The notes under the pieces: generated by a model
The model's database searches: none
Seen by the model: only the letters and a program-made list of their open reading frames with translations
What the model was told of the DNA's origin: nothing
Shown: one piece after another, positions 28,335 to 39,351 of the stretch
Position numbering within the stretch: position 1 is the stretch's first letter
How the letters are laid out: each line of letters begins with the position of its first letter
Program-made: the position numbers and the translations under genes
NCBI GenBank assembly: GCA_947174785.1
Contig: CAMWKG010000010.1
Location: forward strand, 1-52,133
Reading direction: 5' to 3'
Source: an uncultured Mollicutes bacterium
GTDB lineage: Bacteria; Bacillota_I; Bacilli_A; Acholeplasmatales; Anaeroplasmataceae
Length of the DNA: 52,133 bases

Positions 28335-29288
28335 CTAAGCTAAAGTTATACTATTTGCAACATTAATGTAATCATCAGTTGTAAGCTGATTTGAAAAGAT
28401 TGTAATTTCATAATTTCCGTTATAGAACTTCATTGTGTTTTCATTGATGAAGCCTAAACCACATTCAAGGAATTCTATACTATCATATGTATCAATAGCA
28501 ACAACCTCATCAGTTACCTCAACTAAGGATACAATAATGGTATATGCACTTTCTCCACTATAGCATAGAATTGTTGTATCATCTTTTTTGCTGGAAGAGG
28601 CAAGCTGGCTTCCTTCAACAACATATCCAGCAGTTAGAGTTAATGAAGTTTCCTCTTCACTTGGCTTCTCTTCCTGTGCACCTAAATATTTCTTTTCGTT
28701 GAAATTATCTTTTCCTAGATTACTGTTTGGAGTGAAGGTATCAAAATCTACTACGATACATTCCTCATTTTTATCATTTAGGAATACTGTCTTTTTTGGC
28801 TTATAGCTTGAATCACAGGTATATTTCATTTTATTTAACTTTTGATTTGTCTTATGTGCTATCTTACATTCAATGACAATATCTGTACCATCTTGACTTC
28901 CTGTAGCATCTGCATCTGCCTTGATGTCCTTGTTGATAGCTTCTAGCAAATAGGCATGAGAACTATTTAATGGCCAATTGCTGTCAAAACGGAATTCCTT
29001 GTTTAAGGAAGGCGTAATTACATAAACACCCGTATCATTCTTGATAATCAATTGCTCATTATCTCCTTTAAAGCTTACCTTATAATAAGCTGGAGATAAA
29101 TAATCCACTGCAACATTGACACTTACATTTTTGTCTGGTCTCTGGATTGTCATCTTAGATGTCAAACTATAAGAACTTAAACCAGATAGATAGTTGGTAA
29201 CTCTCGTAACCTCATCAATATTGTCTTTGTTTTTACATCCTACTAATACTAATAAACTCAATAAAATTAAACCAAATATTTTTTTCAT
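28335..29288 (-). CDS. LolA-like lipoprotein (YdcC/GerS-like fold)
   Basis: The protein starts MKKIFGLILLSLLVLVGC, a clear type II signal peptide with the lipobox at Cys18. The mature part fits the LolA/LppX-like fold: TSKMTIQRPDKNVSVNV, then LSPAYYKVSFKG, LIIKNDTGVYVITPSLNKEF and DFDTFTPNSNLGKDNF, the pattern seen in YdcC of Bacillus and GerS of Clostridioides, both linked to sporulation or germination. The C-terminal 100 residues form a separate acidic domain. I place the start at the second ATG (29288), which is preceded by GGGTGG; a first ATG four codons earlier has no ribosome site. Role here is unknown. Confidence 0.7.
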   Translation of the reverse strand: MKKIFGLILLSLLVLVGCKNKDNIDEVTRVTNYLSGLSSYSLTSKMTIQRPDKNVSVNVAVDYLSPAYYKVSFKGDNEQLIIKNDTGVYVITPSLNKEFRFDSNWPLNSSHAYLLEAINKDIKADADATGSQDGTDIVIECKIAHKTNQKLNKMKYTCDSSYKPKKTVFLNDKNEECIVVDFDTFTPNSNLGKDNFNEKKYLGAQEEKPSEEETSLTLTAGYVVEGSQLASSSKKDDTTILCYSGESAYTIIVSLVEVTDEVVAIDTYDSIEFLECGLGFINENTMKFYNGNYEITIFSNQLTTDDYINVANSITLA

Positions 29289-29396
29289 TTTTCCACCCAT
29301 CTTTTATAATCACTAAACAATATGCTTTAATCTAATGAACTATGCATAAAGTTACTTCTTTTCGTTAAAACTATGTATAAAGGAGGAAGTAAAGAT

Positions 29397-29609
29397 ATGT
29401 CTATAATACAAAAAATAGCCCTTGTATTCACCATTATCGGTGGTATAGCATGGGCTGTAGTAGGAATATTTAATTTTAATATTGTTACATGGTTATTTCA
29501 AGAAGGCTCTGTTCTAACAAGAATTGTATATATTTTCATTGGAATTTGTGCTTTATTCAATATTGTAGCTTTATTCTTACCTAATCGTCATCACTTAATG
29601 GAAGAATAG
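29397..29609 (+). CDS. DUF378 family membrane protein
   Basis: A 70-residue two-helix membrane protein of the DUF378 family (YuzA-like): IIQKIALVFTIIGGIAWAVVG, the conserved FNFNIV stretch and LTRIVYIFIGICALFNI are typical. GGAGG lies 10 bases before the ATG at 29397, which makes this start better than an in-frame ATG eight codons earlier. Its last 29 bases overlap the end of acpS on the opposite strand. It is the only plus-strand gene among minus-strand genes in this part. Function of the family is unknown. Confidence 0.85.
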   Translation: MSIIQKIALVFTIIGGIAWAVVGIFNFNIVTWLFQEGSVLTRIVYIFIGICALFNIVALFLPNRHHLMEE

Positions 29610-29922
29610 CCACAGCAACACTATAATTATCTGTATGAGATAAGCTTAAGCTTAATTCTACCTTCTTATCTTTGATAAGAGCGTAGGGAGCACCAAGCTC
29701 ATCATTGAGGATAGTTATATCTTGAAATGCTACTCCTGTTCGATAGCATTTGAAGATTGCCTCTTTACAGGCAAAACGAGAGGATAGATATTCTATCCTT
29801 CTTTTTTTATTCGTAATCCTATTATAATAGGATAATTCTTGTTCAGTAAGTATATGCCTTATAAAACGCTCATCCTTATGTTCTAAATCCTTATGCTCAA
29901 CTAGGTCTATTCCAACACGCAT
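29581..29922 (-). CDS. acpS: Holo-[acyl-carrier-protein] synthase
   Basis: AcpS transfers phosphopantetheine from CoA to acyl carrier protein, activating fatty-acid synthesis. The 113-residue protein has the two Mg/CoA motifs: VGIDLVE with Asp6, and SSRFACKEAIFKC with the conserved Glu. SLSLSHTDNYSVAVAI near the C-terminus is also typical. It begins 1 base after the whiA stop, as the last gene of the hprK-lgt-whiA unit. The stop lies inside the DUF378 gene on the opposite strand, so the two mRNAs share a complementary 3' end. Confidence 0.95.
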   Translation of the reverse strand: MRVGIDLVEHKDLEHKDERFIRHILTEQELSYYNRITNKKRRIEYLSSRFACKEAIFKCYRTGVAFQDITILNDELGAPYALIKDKKVELSLSLSHTDNYSVAVAILPLSDDD

Positions 29923-29923
29923 A

Positions 29924-30859
29924 CTATTCTTCCTTTCTTGCCTTGTAATCTAAGGCAATTTCTTTTATTTTACGGAATCTGTGGTTTAAACCTGACTTCG
30001 TGATTTGATCATTATAGGTTACGTTTATCATATCTACAAGCTCGTTTAAAGAAGCCTCTGGGTTTTCTTTCCTGACCTTCATTACAAGTAAAAGCTTTGA
30101 ATCTAAACGCTCTAAAGGATAATTATACTCTAAATAGGTAATGTATTTCATCTGTTCAACAGAGCTACGATTTGTTTTTTGCTGATTTGCCACATCTGTA
30201 TTTAAGGTTCTGTTGATATTTGCTGAAATTTCACGTTTAATAATTTCATTTTCAAATTCATTCATCGTGACATTAGCACCTATACGTCTTAAAAATTCCA
30301 CAATGCGATCCTTTTCCTTAATATATATAATAAGGTGATTTCTTCTTTTCGCAATACGGGCATTCAGATTAAAAAGATTCATAAGTCTCTGTATAAATAG
30401 AGCCTCAAGCTCCTTGTCCGTTGAAATCTCTAAATGATAATTGGATGTGCTTGGATCATTGACACTCCCTTTAGCTAAAAATGCACCTCGAAGATAAGCA
30501 AGGGATAGCTTCGTTTCACTTATGATTTCATCCTTATGGATAGATATCGGCTCTAACAAGCTAATATCTTCTACAATGGTCTGGGCTGAAGCTTCAATAA
30601 TACAAGAATAAATCGTTTTACGGTTTAATTTTTGTTGTTGCTTAGAAGCAATTTCAAAGCTTGTATTACTATACAGCTGTTTTAAAATTCCAACATAGTA
30701 TCTAAGAATATGGAGGTTTGTACTCGAAAAAACGAGACGAATTGGATTTAAATAAATTTCTCCAACAAGTCTTAACCAACCTTCAAGCTCCACAAGATGT
30801 GAGGAAGCATCCATATTCACTTTTAAAATATCTTCCTTTACATCAAATGAAAAGCTCAT
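29924..30859 (-). CDS. whiA: DNA-binding protein WhiA
   Basis: WhiA is a conserved Gram-positive protein that combines a LAGLIDADG homing-endonuclease-like fold with a C-terminal helix-turn-helix; in Bacillus it affects cell division and chromosome segregation. The 311-residue protein shows KLSLAYLRGAFLAKGSVNDPSTSNYHLEI-type sequence (here the LRGAFLAKGS core), the second LAGLIDADG half, and the C-terminal ANQQKTNRSSVEQM and LNELVDMINVTYNDQITKSGLNHR. The start is 3 bases after the lgt-ppaX stop. Confidence 0.95.
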   Translation of the reverse strand: MSFSFDVKEDILKVNMDASSHLVELEGWLRLVGEIYLNPIRLVFSSTNLHILRYYVGILKQLYSNTSFEIASKQQQKLNRKTIYSCIIEASAQTIVEDISLLEPISIHKDEIISETKLSLAYLRGAFLAKGSVNDPSTSNYHLEISTDKELEALFIQRLMNLFNLNARIAKRRNHLIIYIKEKDRIVEFLRRIGANVTMNEFENEIIKREISANINRTLNTDVANQQKTNRSSVEQMKYITYLEYNYPLERLDSKLLLVMKVRKENPEASLNELVDMINVTYNDQITKSGLNHRFRKIKEIALDYKARKEE

Positions 30860-30862
30860 ACT

Positions 30863-32329
30863 CTACTCCACTAAAATTGTTATCATATCATTTAAACTAC
30901 GAATTGTATAGGTAGGCTCTGCAGCTATAATCTGTTCCTTACGGTCGGAATATAGGACGCCTACAGTGTCAATGCCAGCATTTTTTCCTGCTTCAATATC
31001 TCCAACACCATCGCCAACATACAAGGCCTTTTTACTATGAAGCATCTCCATAGCCCTTAAAATCCCCTCAGGATCTGGTTTAGGATTCTTTACATCCTCT
31101 TCACCAATAACCACTCGTACATTATCAAGCATACCAAAAAGCTCCAAGCCATGTTCTACTAAATCGGTCTTCTTTGAGGATACCACTCCAACCTTATACC
31201 CTTTTCTAGCTAAGGTCTTAATCAAACTCTTGGCTCCTGGAAAGGCAGTAACCACTTCATCATGCATAGCAACATTATACTCTCGATAATATTTTACCAT
31301 CTCTTCAATCTCTTTTTCATCCTCACTATATCTAGAGAAGGTTTGACGTAAGGAAGGTCCAAAGAAGGAATCCAATTCTTCATCTGTCAATACCTTTTCA
31401 GGACGGAAATGCTCAAATGTATGGACAAAGCTTCTATTAATCAATTCTCTAGTATTTAGAAGTGTTCCATCTAAATCAAATAAAACTGTATCATAGCGAT
31501 TTTCTTTTATCGTTTTCATTAGCTCATGATAATTTACTCTAGGTCCCACAAAGCGTTTTGCAACCAATAGGGCAATACCACAAACAATAAAGATAATACT
31601 AATTAAAATTGACATTGGTACTGGACCTGCCATAAGGATTTCATTTGCTCCACTATTACTTCTTAAAAGCTCAATTGGAATTCTAACCAGTCCATACCAA
31701 ACTAGATACCCACCAATCAAATCTCCTGATTCTAGCTTTTTAAATTTTCTTCTTGCAACTAGCATTAGGACGAGCCCTACTAAATTTAATAAAGACTCAT
31801 ATAAGAAGGTCGGGTGACGATATTCCCCAGCTATATACATATTTTCTGTAATAAAGCTTGGAAGTAAATTTTTAAATACTTGAACATTTTTAACTACAGG
31901 TCCATAAAGCTCATGGTTACAAAAATTTCCCCAGCGGCCACAAATTTGACCAATTAGAAACCCAGGAGCTACAACATCTAAAATCCTATAAAAGGAAAAC
32001 TTACGTACTCTACAATAAAGATATATCGTAAGTAACGCAGCTAAGACACCACCCTGTATAGCTAGTCCACCATCCCATACTGCAAAAATATCTGTAAAGG
32101 AATGGATTTTGTCTGCATTAAAAATATCCCACCAAATACGGGCTCCTAAGATGGAACAAGGAAGTACAATCACAACACCCGTATAAATATAATCACTAGG
32201 AATTCCGATTTTTTTGCCTTCTCTTACTCCAGCAATTACCGCAAGAATTACACCAATCAAGATGCATACTGCATACCAGTGGATTTCCAGTCCAAAAAGA
32301 GAAAAGGATGGATTTATATAATTAATCAT
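30863..32329 (-). CDS. lgt: Prolipoprotein diacylglyceryl transferase fused to PpaX-like HAD phosphatase
   Basis: Residues 1 to about 270 are Lgt, the seven-helix membrane enzyme that adds diacylglycerol to lipobox cysteines; the signature GRWGNFCNHELYG is at about residue 131 and RHPTFLYESLLN at about 170. Residues about 280-488 are a complete HAD enzyme of the PpaX pyrophosphatase type: FDLDGTLLNT (about 285), VGVVSSKKTDLV, NPKPDPEGI and YVGDGVGDIEAGKNAG. In Bacillus subtilis hprK, lgt and ppaX are separate neighbouring genes; here the last two are one reading frame. PpaX removes pyrophosphate made by HprK dephosphorylation of HPr. The start overlaps hprK by 8 bases. Confidence 0.95.
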   Translation of the reverse strand: MINYINPSFSLFGLEIHWYAVCILIGVILAVIAGVREGKKIGIPSDYIYTGVVIVLPCSILGARIWWDIFNADKIHSFTDIFAVWDGGLAIQGGVLAALLTIYLYCRVRKFSFYRILDVVAPGFLIGQICGRWGNFCNHELYGPVVKNVQVFKNLLPSFITENMYIAGEYRHPTFLYESLLNLVGLVLMLVARRKFKKLESGDLIGGYLVWYGLVRIPIELLRSNSGANEILMAGPVPMSILISIIFIVCGIALLVAKRFVGPRVNYHELMKTIKENRYDTVLFDLDGTLLNTRELINRSFVHTFEHFRPEKVLTDEELDSFFGPSLRQTFSRYSEDEKEIEEMVKYYREYNVAMHDEVVTAFPGAKSLIKTLARKGYKVGVVSSKKTDLVEHGLELFGMLDNVRVVIGEEDVKNPKPDPEGILRAMEMLHSKKALYVGDGVGDIEAGKNAGIDTVGVLYSDRKEQIIAAEPTYTIRSLNDMITILVE

Positions 32330-33257
32330 TGTCTTCCCCTCCCTTGGATGCTTTCTTATCTACCTTTTGAATAAACTCTAATGCTGCATTATGACCTAAT
32401 AGCTTTAGCTTTTCATTCATTGCAGCAGATTCTACTAATAAAGAAACCGTTCTACCAGGTAAGACAGGTATGGTAATTTTAGTTATCTCTGTATTGAAAT
32501 ATTTTATCTTCTGTTCCTCTAGTCCTAATCTATCGTAATATTTATCCTCATTCCATGCCTCAAGCTCTACAACAAGGCGTAAATTCTTACGTTCTCTGTA
32601 CGCACCTGCACCAAACATAGTAACAACATCGACAATACCAATTCCTCTAATTTCCATATAGCGCTTCAAAATTTCAGGAGCTCTACCGATTAAATTTCCT
32701 GGTTCCTTCTCCATAATTTCAACTAAATCATCAGCAATAAGCTGATGTCCTCTTTTAATCAAATCCAGAGAGGTTTCAGATTTACCTATTCCACTTTTTC
32801 CTATAATCATTGTTCCCATACCATTGATATCTAGGAATGTTCCATGAATAGAAATGGTTTCTGCTAAATGATCTTGTAAATAATTATAGATTTTAGAGGA
32901 CGTTGGTGTGGTTCTTAAATTACTCTTAAGAACACAAATTCCATATTCATCCCCAAATTTTCTAAAAAGCTCAGGAACAACTACCTTCGTACTAAAAATA
33001 ATACAAGGTGGCTTATATTCAAAGATTTTACGAACATTTTTTTCACTGATTTCAGGATCCTGTTTACTTAAAAAGGTTGCATCCTTAGAGCCAACTAAAA
33101 CAACACGTTTTGGGTCGAAATAATCAAAAAATCCAGAGAATTCAAGACCAGGTCGAGCTATCATATCCTCAACACAATGTCTAGAAAGTCCTTCTGCACC
33201 ACTAATCAGCTCTAATTTATTATCTACCATAAGCTGTTCAATCGTAATATAATCCAT
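32322..33257 (-). CDS. hprK: HPr kinase/phosphorylase
   Basis: HprK phosphorylates and dephosphorylates HPr at Ser46 and so controls carbon catabolite repression. The 311-residue protein has the N-terminal regulatory domain, the Walker A GKSGIGKSETSLDL near residue 156 and the HprK signature region EILKRYMEIRGIGIVDV. The C-terminal helix with KLLGHNAALEFIQK is also typical. It is followed, with 8 bases of overlap, by the lgt-ppaX fusion. A 182-residue membrane protein precedes it in the same transcript. Confidence 0.97.
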   Translation of the reverse strand: MDYITIEQLMVDNKLELISGAEGLSRHCVEDMIARPGLEFSGFFDYFDPKRVVLVGSKDATFLSKQDPEISEKNVRKIFEYKPPCIIFSTKVVVPELFRKFGDEYGICVLKSNLRTTPTSSKIYNYLQDHLAETISIHGTFLDINGMGTMIIGKSGIGKSETSLDLIKRGHQLIADDLVEIMEKEPGNLIGRAPEILKRYMEIRGIGIVDVVTMFGAGAYRERKNLRLVVELEAWNEDKYYDRLGLEEQKIKYFNTEITKITIPVLPGRTVSLLVESAAMNEKLKLLGHNAALEFIQKVDKKASKGGEDND

Positions 33258-33268
33258 ACATTCAACTC

Positions 33269-33817
33269 CTACATTTTTAAATATATTTTTTGTGTTACTA
33301 GCAAATCTACTACTATAGTTACAATGAGTAACACAGTCGCCATCAATAAGGATTTATCTAAGCTACTACATAAATGAATACACATATTATCTAAAAAAGC
33401 TAAACCTATAATTAGAATAATGCCGAAAAATAGCATAGAAAATAAAGGTTGTTTGATTGCTTTATTACTGATGTAATTTAGCACTCGAAGCGCTATAAAT
33501 AAAACTAGTGAGGTTAAAGGAAGAATGGTGATAAACTGCATAGATGGAATAGGGCTTAGTAAAGAATGGGAAAATCCAAAAACTACAGCAACAGCTATGG
33601 TACAAAAGACATATGCTAAAACAAAAAACAATAACAGCTTAAATAATAATCCTACACTAGATTGTGGCTTATTCATATTTAACATATCATCCATTTTTTC
33701 TATCATGAATTCTAAATCTTCATAGTTTCCATCTGGATTTTTTGATTTTAATTCTGCAAGCTGCTTCTTTGCAAGCTCCAAATTGTGTTTGATTTGATTT
33801 TTTTTATTCTCATTCAT
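33269..33817 (-). CDS. Hypothetical membrane protein at the head of the hprK operon
   Basis: This 182-residue protein is not recognised. Residues 1-45 are hydrophilic and helical (NENKKNQIKHNLELAKKQL, then a negatively charged stretch) and could form a coiled coil; about five membrane helices follow from residue 60 to the end. I use the ATG at 33817; AGGAGGTGAGG stands upstream and an in-frame GTG is part of it. It is the first gene after the promoter at 33859-33887 and ends 11 bases before hprK, so it is cotranscribed with it. Confidence 0.75.
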   Translation of the reverse strand: MNENKKNQIKHNLELAKKQLAELKSKNPDGNYEDLEFMIEKMDDMLNMNKPQSSVGLLFKLLLFFVLAYVFCTIAVAVVFGFSHSLLSPIPSMQFITILPLTSLVLFIALRVLNYISNKAIKQPLFSMLFFGIILIIGLAFLDNMCIHLCSSLDKSLLMATVLLIVTIVVDLLVTQKIYLKM

Positions 33818-33858
33818 CTTTTTCCTCACCTCCTAATAAAAATTAAGCATACCTTATT

Positions 33859-33887
33859 ATTATATAATAATAATTCTGTTTTAGCAA
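33859..33887 (-). promoter_or_regulatory. Promoter of the hprK-lgt-whiA-acpS operon
   Basis: TTGCTA (33882-33887), 17-base spacer, TATAAT (33859-33864) on the minus strand, about 42 bases before the first start codon of the unit. Confidence 0.75.
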
Positions 33888-33920
33888 ATAAATTTGCCCA
33901 ATCTAAAGATGTGATAAGAA

Positions 33921-33944
33921 AAAATCTCTAAAAATAGAGATTTT
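33921..33944 (-). terminator. Terminator of the ligA-uvrA operon
   Basis: A 10-bp stem (AAAATCTCTA / TAGAGATTTT) with an AAAA loop begins directly after the uvrA stop codon and is followed on the minus strand by TTTTTTCTTATC. Confidence 0.87.
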
Positions 33945-33945
33945 C

Positions 33946-36756
33946 TTACTTTAATAGTGGCTTCAAATACTGTGCTGTATAAGAATTGCACTTCTTGACG
34001 AGTTCTTCTGGAGTCCCCTCAAATTGTACAGTACCTCCACGATTTCCTCCTTCAGGTCCTAAATCGATAATATAATCTGCAAGCTTGATAACATCTAGAT
34101 TATGCTCAATGATAATGACTGTAGCTCCAGCATCTGCTATTCTTGAGATGACCTCCATTAAACGCTTGATATCATCCACATGTAACCCTGTTGTTGGCTC
34201 ATCAAGAATATATAAAGACTTAGGAGATATTTTAGAATGCAATTCATAGGCCAGTTTAACACGTTGTGCTTCTCCTCCTGATAAGGTGGTTGAGGATTGT
34301 CCTAGCTTAATGTAGCCTAATCCTACATCATATATTGTTTGAAGCTTTGCCTTTATTTTAGGGAAGGCATCAAAAAACTCTACTGCATCCTCTACTGTCA
34401 TATCAAGTACATCGGCAATATTCTTTCCCTTAAATTTCACATCTAAAGTTTCCTGTTGATATCTTGTTCCATGACATACCTCACAAGGAACAAAAACATC
34501 TGGTAAAAAATGCATAGAAATTCTTTTCACACCATCTCCACAGCATGCCTCACAACGACCTCCTTTAACATTAAAAGAAAACCTGGATTTATCATATCCT
34601 TTTATTTTTGCATCTGTAGTTTGACTAAATAAATCACGAATATCATCAAATACACCTGTATATGTTGCAGGATTACTTCTAGGGGTACGTCCTATAGGCT
34701 GCTGAGAAATATGAACGATACGGTCTATATTTTCTAATCCCTCTATTTTCTTAACTTCCCCTGGTGATACCTTCTTTGCAGAATAAAGTCGAACATAAGC
34801 GTTCTTATATAATACTTCATTTACCAATGTAGATTTTCCTGAACCAGATACGCCAGTAACGCAAGTAATCACGCCAAGAGGGAAGGTCACATTAATATTC
34901 TTTAAATTATTTTCCTTAGCGCCAATAATCTTTATAGACTTCCTGTTTCCTTTTCTTCTAGTTGTAGGTACATCGATCTTCATACGACCTGATAAATAGG
35001 CTCCTGTGATACTATCTGGGCTTTGCATAACCTCTTCTGGTGTACCTTTAGCTACAACCTCACCACCATGGATTCCAGCTCTTGGTCCAATATCCACCAA
35101 GTAATCACAGGCTTTCATTGTTTCATCATCATGCTCAACAACAATTAACGTATTTCCTAAATCACGCATTTCCTTTAAGGTGTTGATTAATCTGGCATTG
35201 TCTCTTTGGTGAAGTCCAATAGATGGCTCATCCAAAACATATAGTACACCTGTGAGTCTGGATCCTATTTGTGTAGCTAAACGGATTCTTTGAGCTTCCC
35301 CACCTGATAAGGTTTCTGCCGAACGACTCAAGGTTAAATATTCTAAGCCAACATTTTTAAGGAAGGTTAATCTATCACAAATCTCTTTAATGGCAAGCTT
35401 AGAAATCACTTGTTTTTCTTCGCTCAAATTTAACCCCTTAAACCAGTCATATAATTCATCTATAGGCATAGAACAAACATCATAAATATTTTTATCATCT
35501 ATATAAATATTTAATATACTCGGATTTAATCTTGCACCCTTACAGCTAGAACATTGATGTTCTACCATATAGCCTTCAATCCAATCTCTTATCCAATCAC
35601 TATTTGTTTCTACATATCTTCTTTGGAAGTTTGTGATAATGCCTTCAAAGTAATCTTTTTTATCGTGTACTCGTCCACTAGTAGAACGCAATTTAAAGCT
35701 GATTAAATCCTTTGAACCATATAAAATAACCTTCTTTTGTTCTTCTGTTAAATCCTTAAAAGGTTTCTTCATATCGATATGATAATAGCTACAAGTCTGT
35801 TCCAGCATAGCGTTATTTAAATTTTCCTTGTCTTGATTTCGATAAGGAACTATGCATCCCTTTTCTAAAGACTTATCACTATCAATGACTAAATCAGGAG
35901 AAACTGTAAGCTTCTTTCCTAGTCCATTACAATCTGGACATGCTCCTAAAGGGTTATTAAAGGAAAAAATTCTGGGCTCTAGAGTTGCAAGAGAATATCC
36001 ACACTCTGGGCAGGCATGAACTGTAGAATAAAAGGTTGGCTCATTATTTGAATAAACCTGAACATAGCCCTTGGAATATTTTACCGCAAGCTCTACTGCC
36101 TCTGCAATTCTACTGCGAACACCTTCCTTTAGAATTAAACGCTCTACAACAATTTCTATAGTATGCTTCTTTGTCTTTTCTAAAGAAACAGGCTGATCTA
36201 ATTCTATGGTTTCACCATCTACAATAGCTCTTACAAACCCCTCCTGTAAATACTTTGAAAAAACAGATTTATGTTCTCCCTTCTCTCTAAAAACAACAGG
36301 AGATGTAATAAAGATTTTAGTACCCTCTGGCAACTCTAAAATTTTATTCACTATTTGCTCATTAGAAAAGGAGGAAATAGGAATATGGTGTGTAGGACAA
36401 TAAGGTGTTCCAACTCTTGCAAAAAGGACACGCAAATAGTCATAAATTTCTGTTACAGTACCGACAGTAGAACGAGGATTATGACTTGCAGATTTCTGGT
36501 CAATGGAAATAGCAGGAGATAATCCCTCAATGCTATCTACATCGGGTTTATCCATTGAACCAATAAACTGTCTAGCATAGCTAGATAAAGATTCAACAAA
36601 TCGTCTTTGTCCCTCCTGATAAATTGTATCAAATGCCAAGGAGGATTTGCCTGAACCTGATAAACCTGTCATTACTATAAATTTGTTTTTAGGAAGCTCT
36701 ATGGAGACATTTTTTAAATTGTTCTCGCGAGCTCCCTTAATCGTAATATAATCCAT
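33946..36756 (-). CDS. uvrA: Excinuclease ABC subunit A
   Basis: UvrA recognises DNA damage and loads UvrB in nucleotide excision repair. The two ABC modules are visible: Walker A GLSGSGKSSLAFDT near the N-terminus and GVSGSGKSTLVNE in the second half, each with a LSGGEAQRI/V signature, plus the zinc sites CPECGYSL...CPDCNGLG and CEACCGDG...CEVCHGTRY. I start it at MDYITIKGAREN (36756), where GAGGTGGAG stands upstream; a frame extending 29 codons further overlaps ligA and lacks family similarity. With that start, ligA ends 16 bases upstream. The length of 936 residues is standard. Confidence 0.98.
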   Translation of the reverse strand: MDYITIKGARENNLKNVSIELPKNKFIVMTGLSGSGKSSLAFDTIYQEGQRRFVESLSSYARQFIGSMDKPDVDSIEGLSPAISIDQKSASHNPRSTVGTVTEIYDYLRVLFARVGTPYCPTHHIPISSFSNEQIVNKILELPEGTKIFITSPVVFREKGEHKSVFSKYLQEGFVRAIVDGETIELDQPVSLEKTKKHTIEIVVERLILKEGVRSRIAEAVELAVKYSKGYVQVYSNNEPTFYSTVHACPECGYSLATLEPRIFSFNNPLGACPDCNGLGKKLTVSPDLVIDSDKSLEKGCIVPYRNQDKENLNNAMLEQTCSYYHIDMKKPFKDLTEEQKKVILYGSKDLISFKLRSTSGRVHDKKDYFEGIITNFQRRYVETNSDWIRDWIEGYMVEHQCSSCKGARLNPSILNIYIDDKNIYDVCSMPIDELYDWFKGLNLSEEKQVISKLAIKEICDRLTFLKNVGLEYLTLSRSAETLSGGEAQRIRLATQIGSRLTGVLYVLDEPSIGLHQRDNARLINTLKEMRDLGNTLIVVEHDDETMKACDYLVDIGPRAGIHGGEVVAKGTPEEVMQSPDSITGAYLSGRMKIDVPTTRRKGNRKSIKIIGAKENNLKNINVTFPLGVITCVTGVSGSGKSTLVNEVLYKNAYVRLYSAKKVSPGEVKKIEGLENIDRIVHISQQPIGRTPRSNPATYTGVFDDIRDLFSQTTDAKIKGYDKSRFSFNVKGGRCEACCGDGVKRISMHFLPDVFVPCEVCHGTRYQQETLDVKFKGKNIADVLDMTVEDAVEFFDAFPKIKAKLQTIYDVGLGYIKLGQSSTTLSGGEAQRVKLAYELHSKISPKSLYILDEPTTGLHVDDIKRLMEVISRIADAGATVIIIEHNLDVIKLADYIIDLGPEGGNRGGTVQFEGTPEELVKKCNSYTAQYLKPLLK

Positions 36757-36772
36757 ACTCCACCTCGAAAAT

Positions 36773-38761
<1,989 letters not shown>

Positions 38762-38786
38762 TTATTATTTTTTCTAAACCAGTAAG

Positions 38787-38792
38787 ATTATA
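38787..38792 (-). promoter_or_regulatory. Candidate extended -10 promoter for ligA-uvrA
   Basis: TATAAT preceded by TGG on the minus strand, 38 bases before the ligA GTG. The -35 position is a poor match, but TGn before the hexamer can compensate. Confidence 0.5.
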
Positions 38793-38806
38793 CCATAAAA
38801 TGGAAA

Positions 38807-38831
38807 AATTGTGGTTATTTTAGCCACAATT
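38807..38831 (-). terminator. Terminator of nrdD-nrdG
   Basis: An 11-bp stem with one G-U pair (AATTGTGGCTA / TAACCACAATT on the minus strand) has a 3-base loop. It overlaps the nrdG stop codon and is followed by TTTCCATTTTA. Confidence 0.75.
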
Positions 38832-39351
38832 AATCGAAATTTATTATTGTTATTTGGTTAGTAGCCAAAGACTTTTTCAAATCAATTACTCTTTGATTGG
38901 AGGAACCCCTAAACTTTAAGGTAAGATCCTTAAGCTCTTCTACAAACTTTCCATCTACTAATACATCTATCATCGATAAAATATCATCTGTAATATCAAT
39001 ACGTGCTCTTCCTACTAATAAGTCTGTCTCTAATGTATAGCCAGTATAACACCATATATCTTTATTAGGAGCTTCGTTTTTTACACGCTTCAAAAAGTTA
39101 TGTAACCCTCTTTGATTTTGAGGCTCCATAGGCTCTCCACCTAACAAAGTTAATCCTGTAATCATAGGTTGTTTCAAAGCTGAAATGATTTCATCCTCTA
39201 CCTCTTTAGTAAAGAGATCTCCATAATTAAAATCCCAAGCTACAGCATTGAAGCAATTCTTGCAATGATGAGTACAGCCACTGACAAATAAAGAAACTCG
39301 AACTCCTAAGCCATTGGCTATATCATATTTCTTTATTGTTGCATAATTCAT
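38830..39351 (-). CDS. nrdG: Anaerobic ribonucleotide reductase activating protein
   Basis: NrdG is the radical-SAM enzyme that installs the glycyl radical on NrdD. The 173-residue protein has the CxxxCxxC cluster motif at Cys26, Cys30 and Cys33 (SGCTHHCKNCFN), and the SAM-binding TLLGGEPMEPQN. Its ATG overlaps the nrdD stop (TAATG), so the two are coupled and made together. The terminator stem begins in its stop codon. Confidence 0.97.
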   Translation of the reverse strand: MNYATIKKYDIANGLGVRVSLFVSGCTHHCKNCFNAVAWDFNYGDLFTKEVEDEIISALKQPMITGLTLLGGEPMEPQNQRGLHNFLKRVKNEAPNKDIWCYTGYTLETDLLVGRARIDITDDILSMIDVLVDGKFVEELKDLTLKFRGSSNQRVIDLKKSLATNQITIINFD

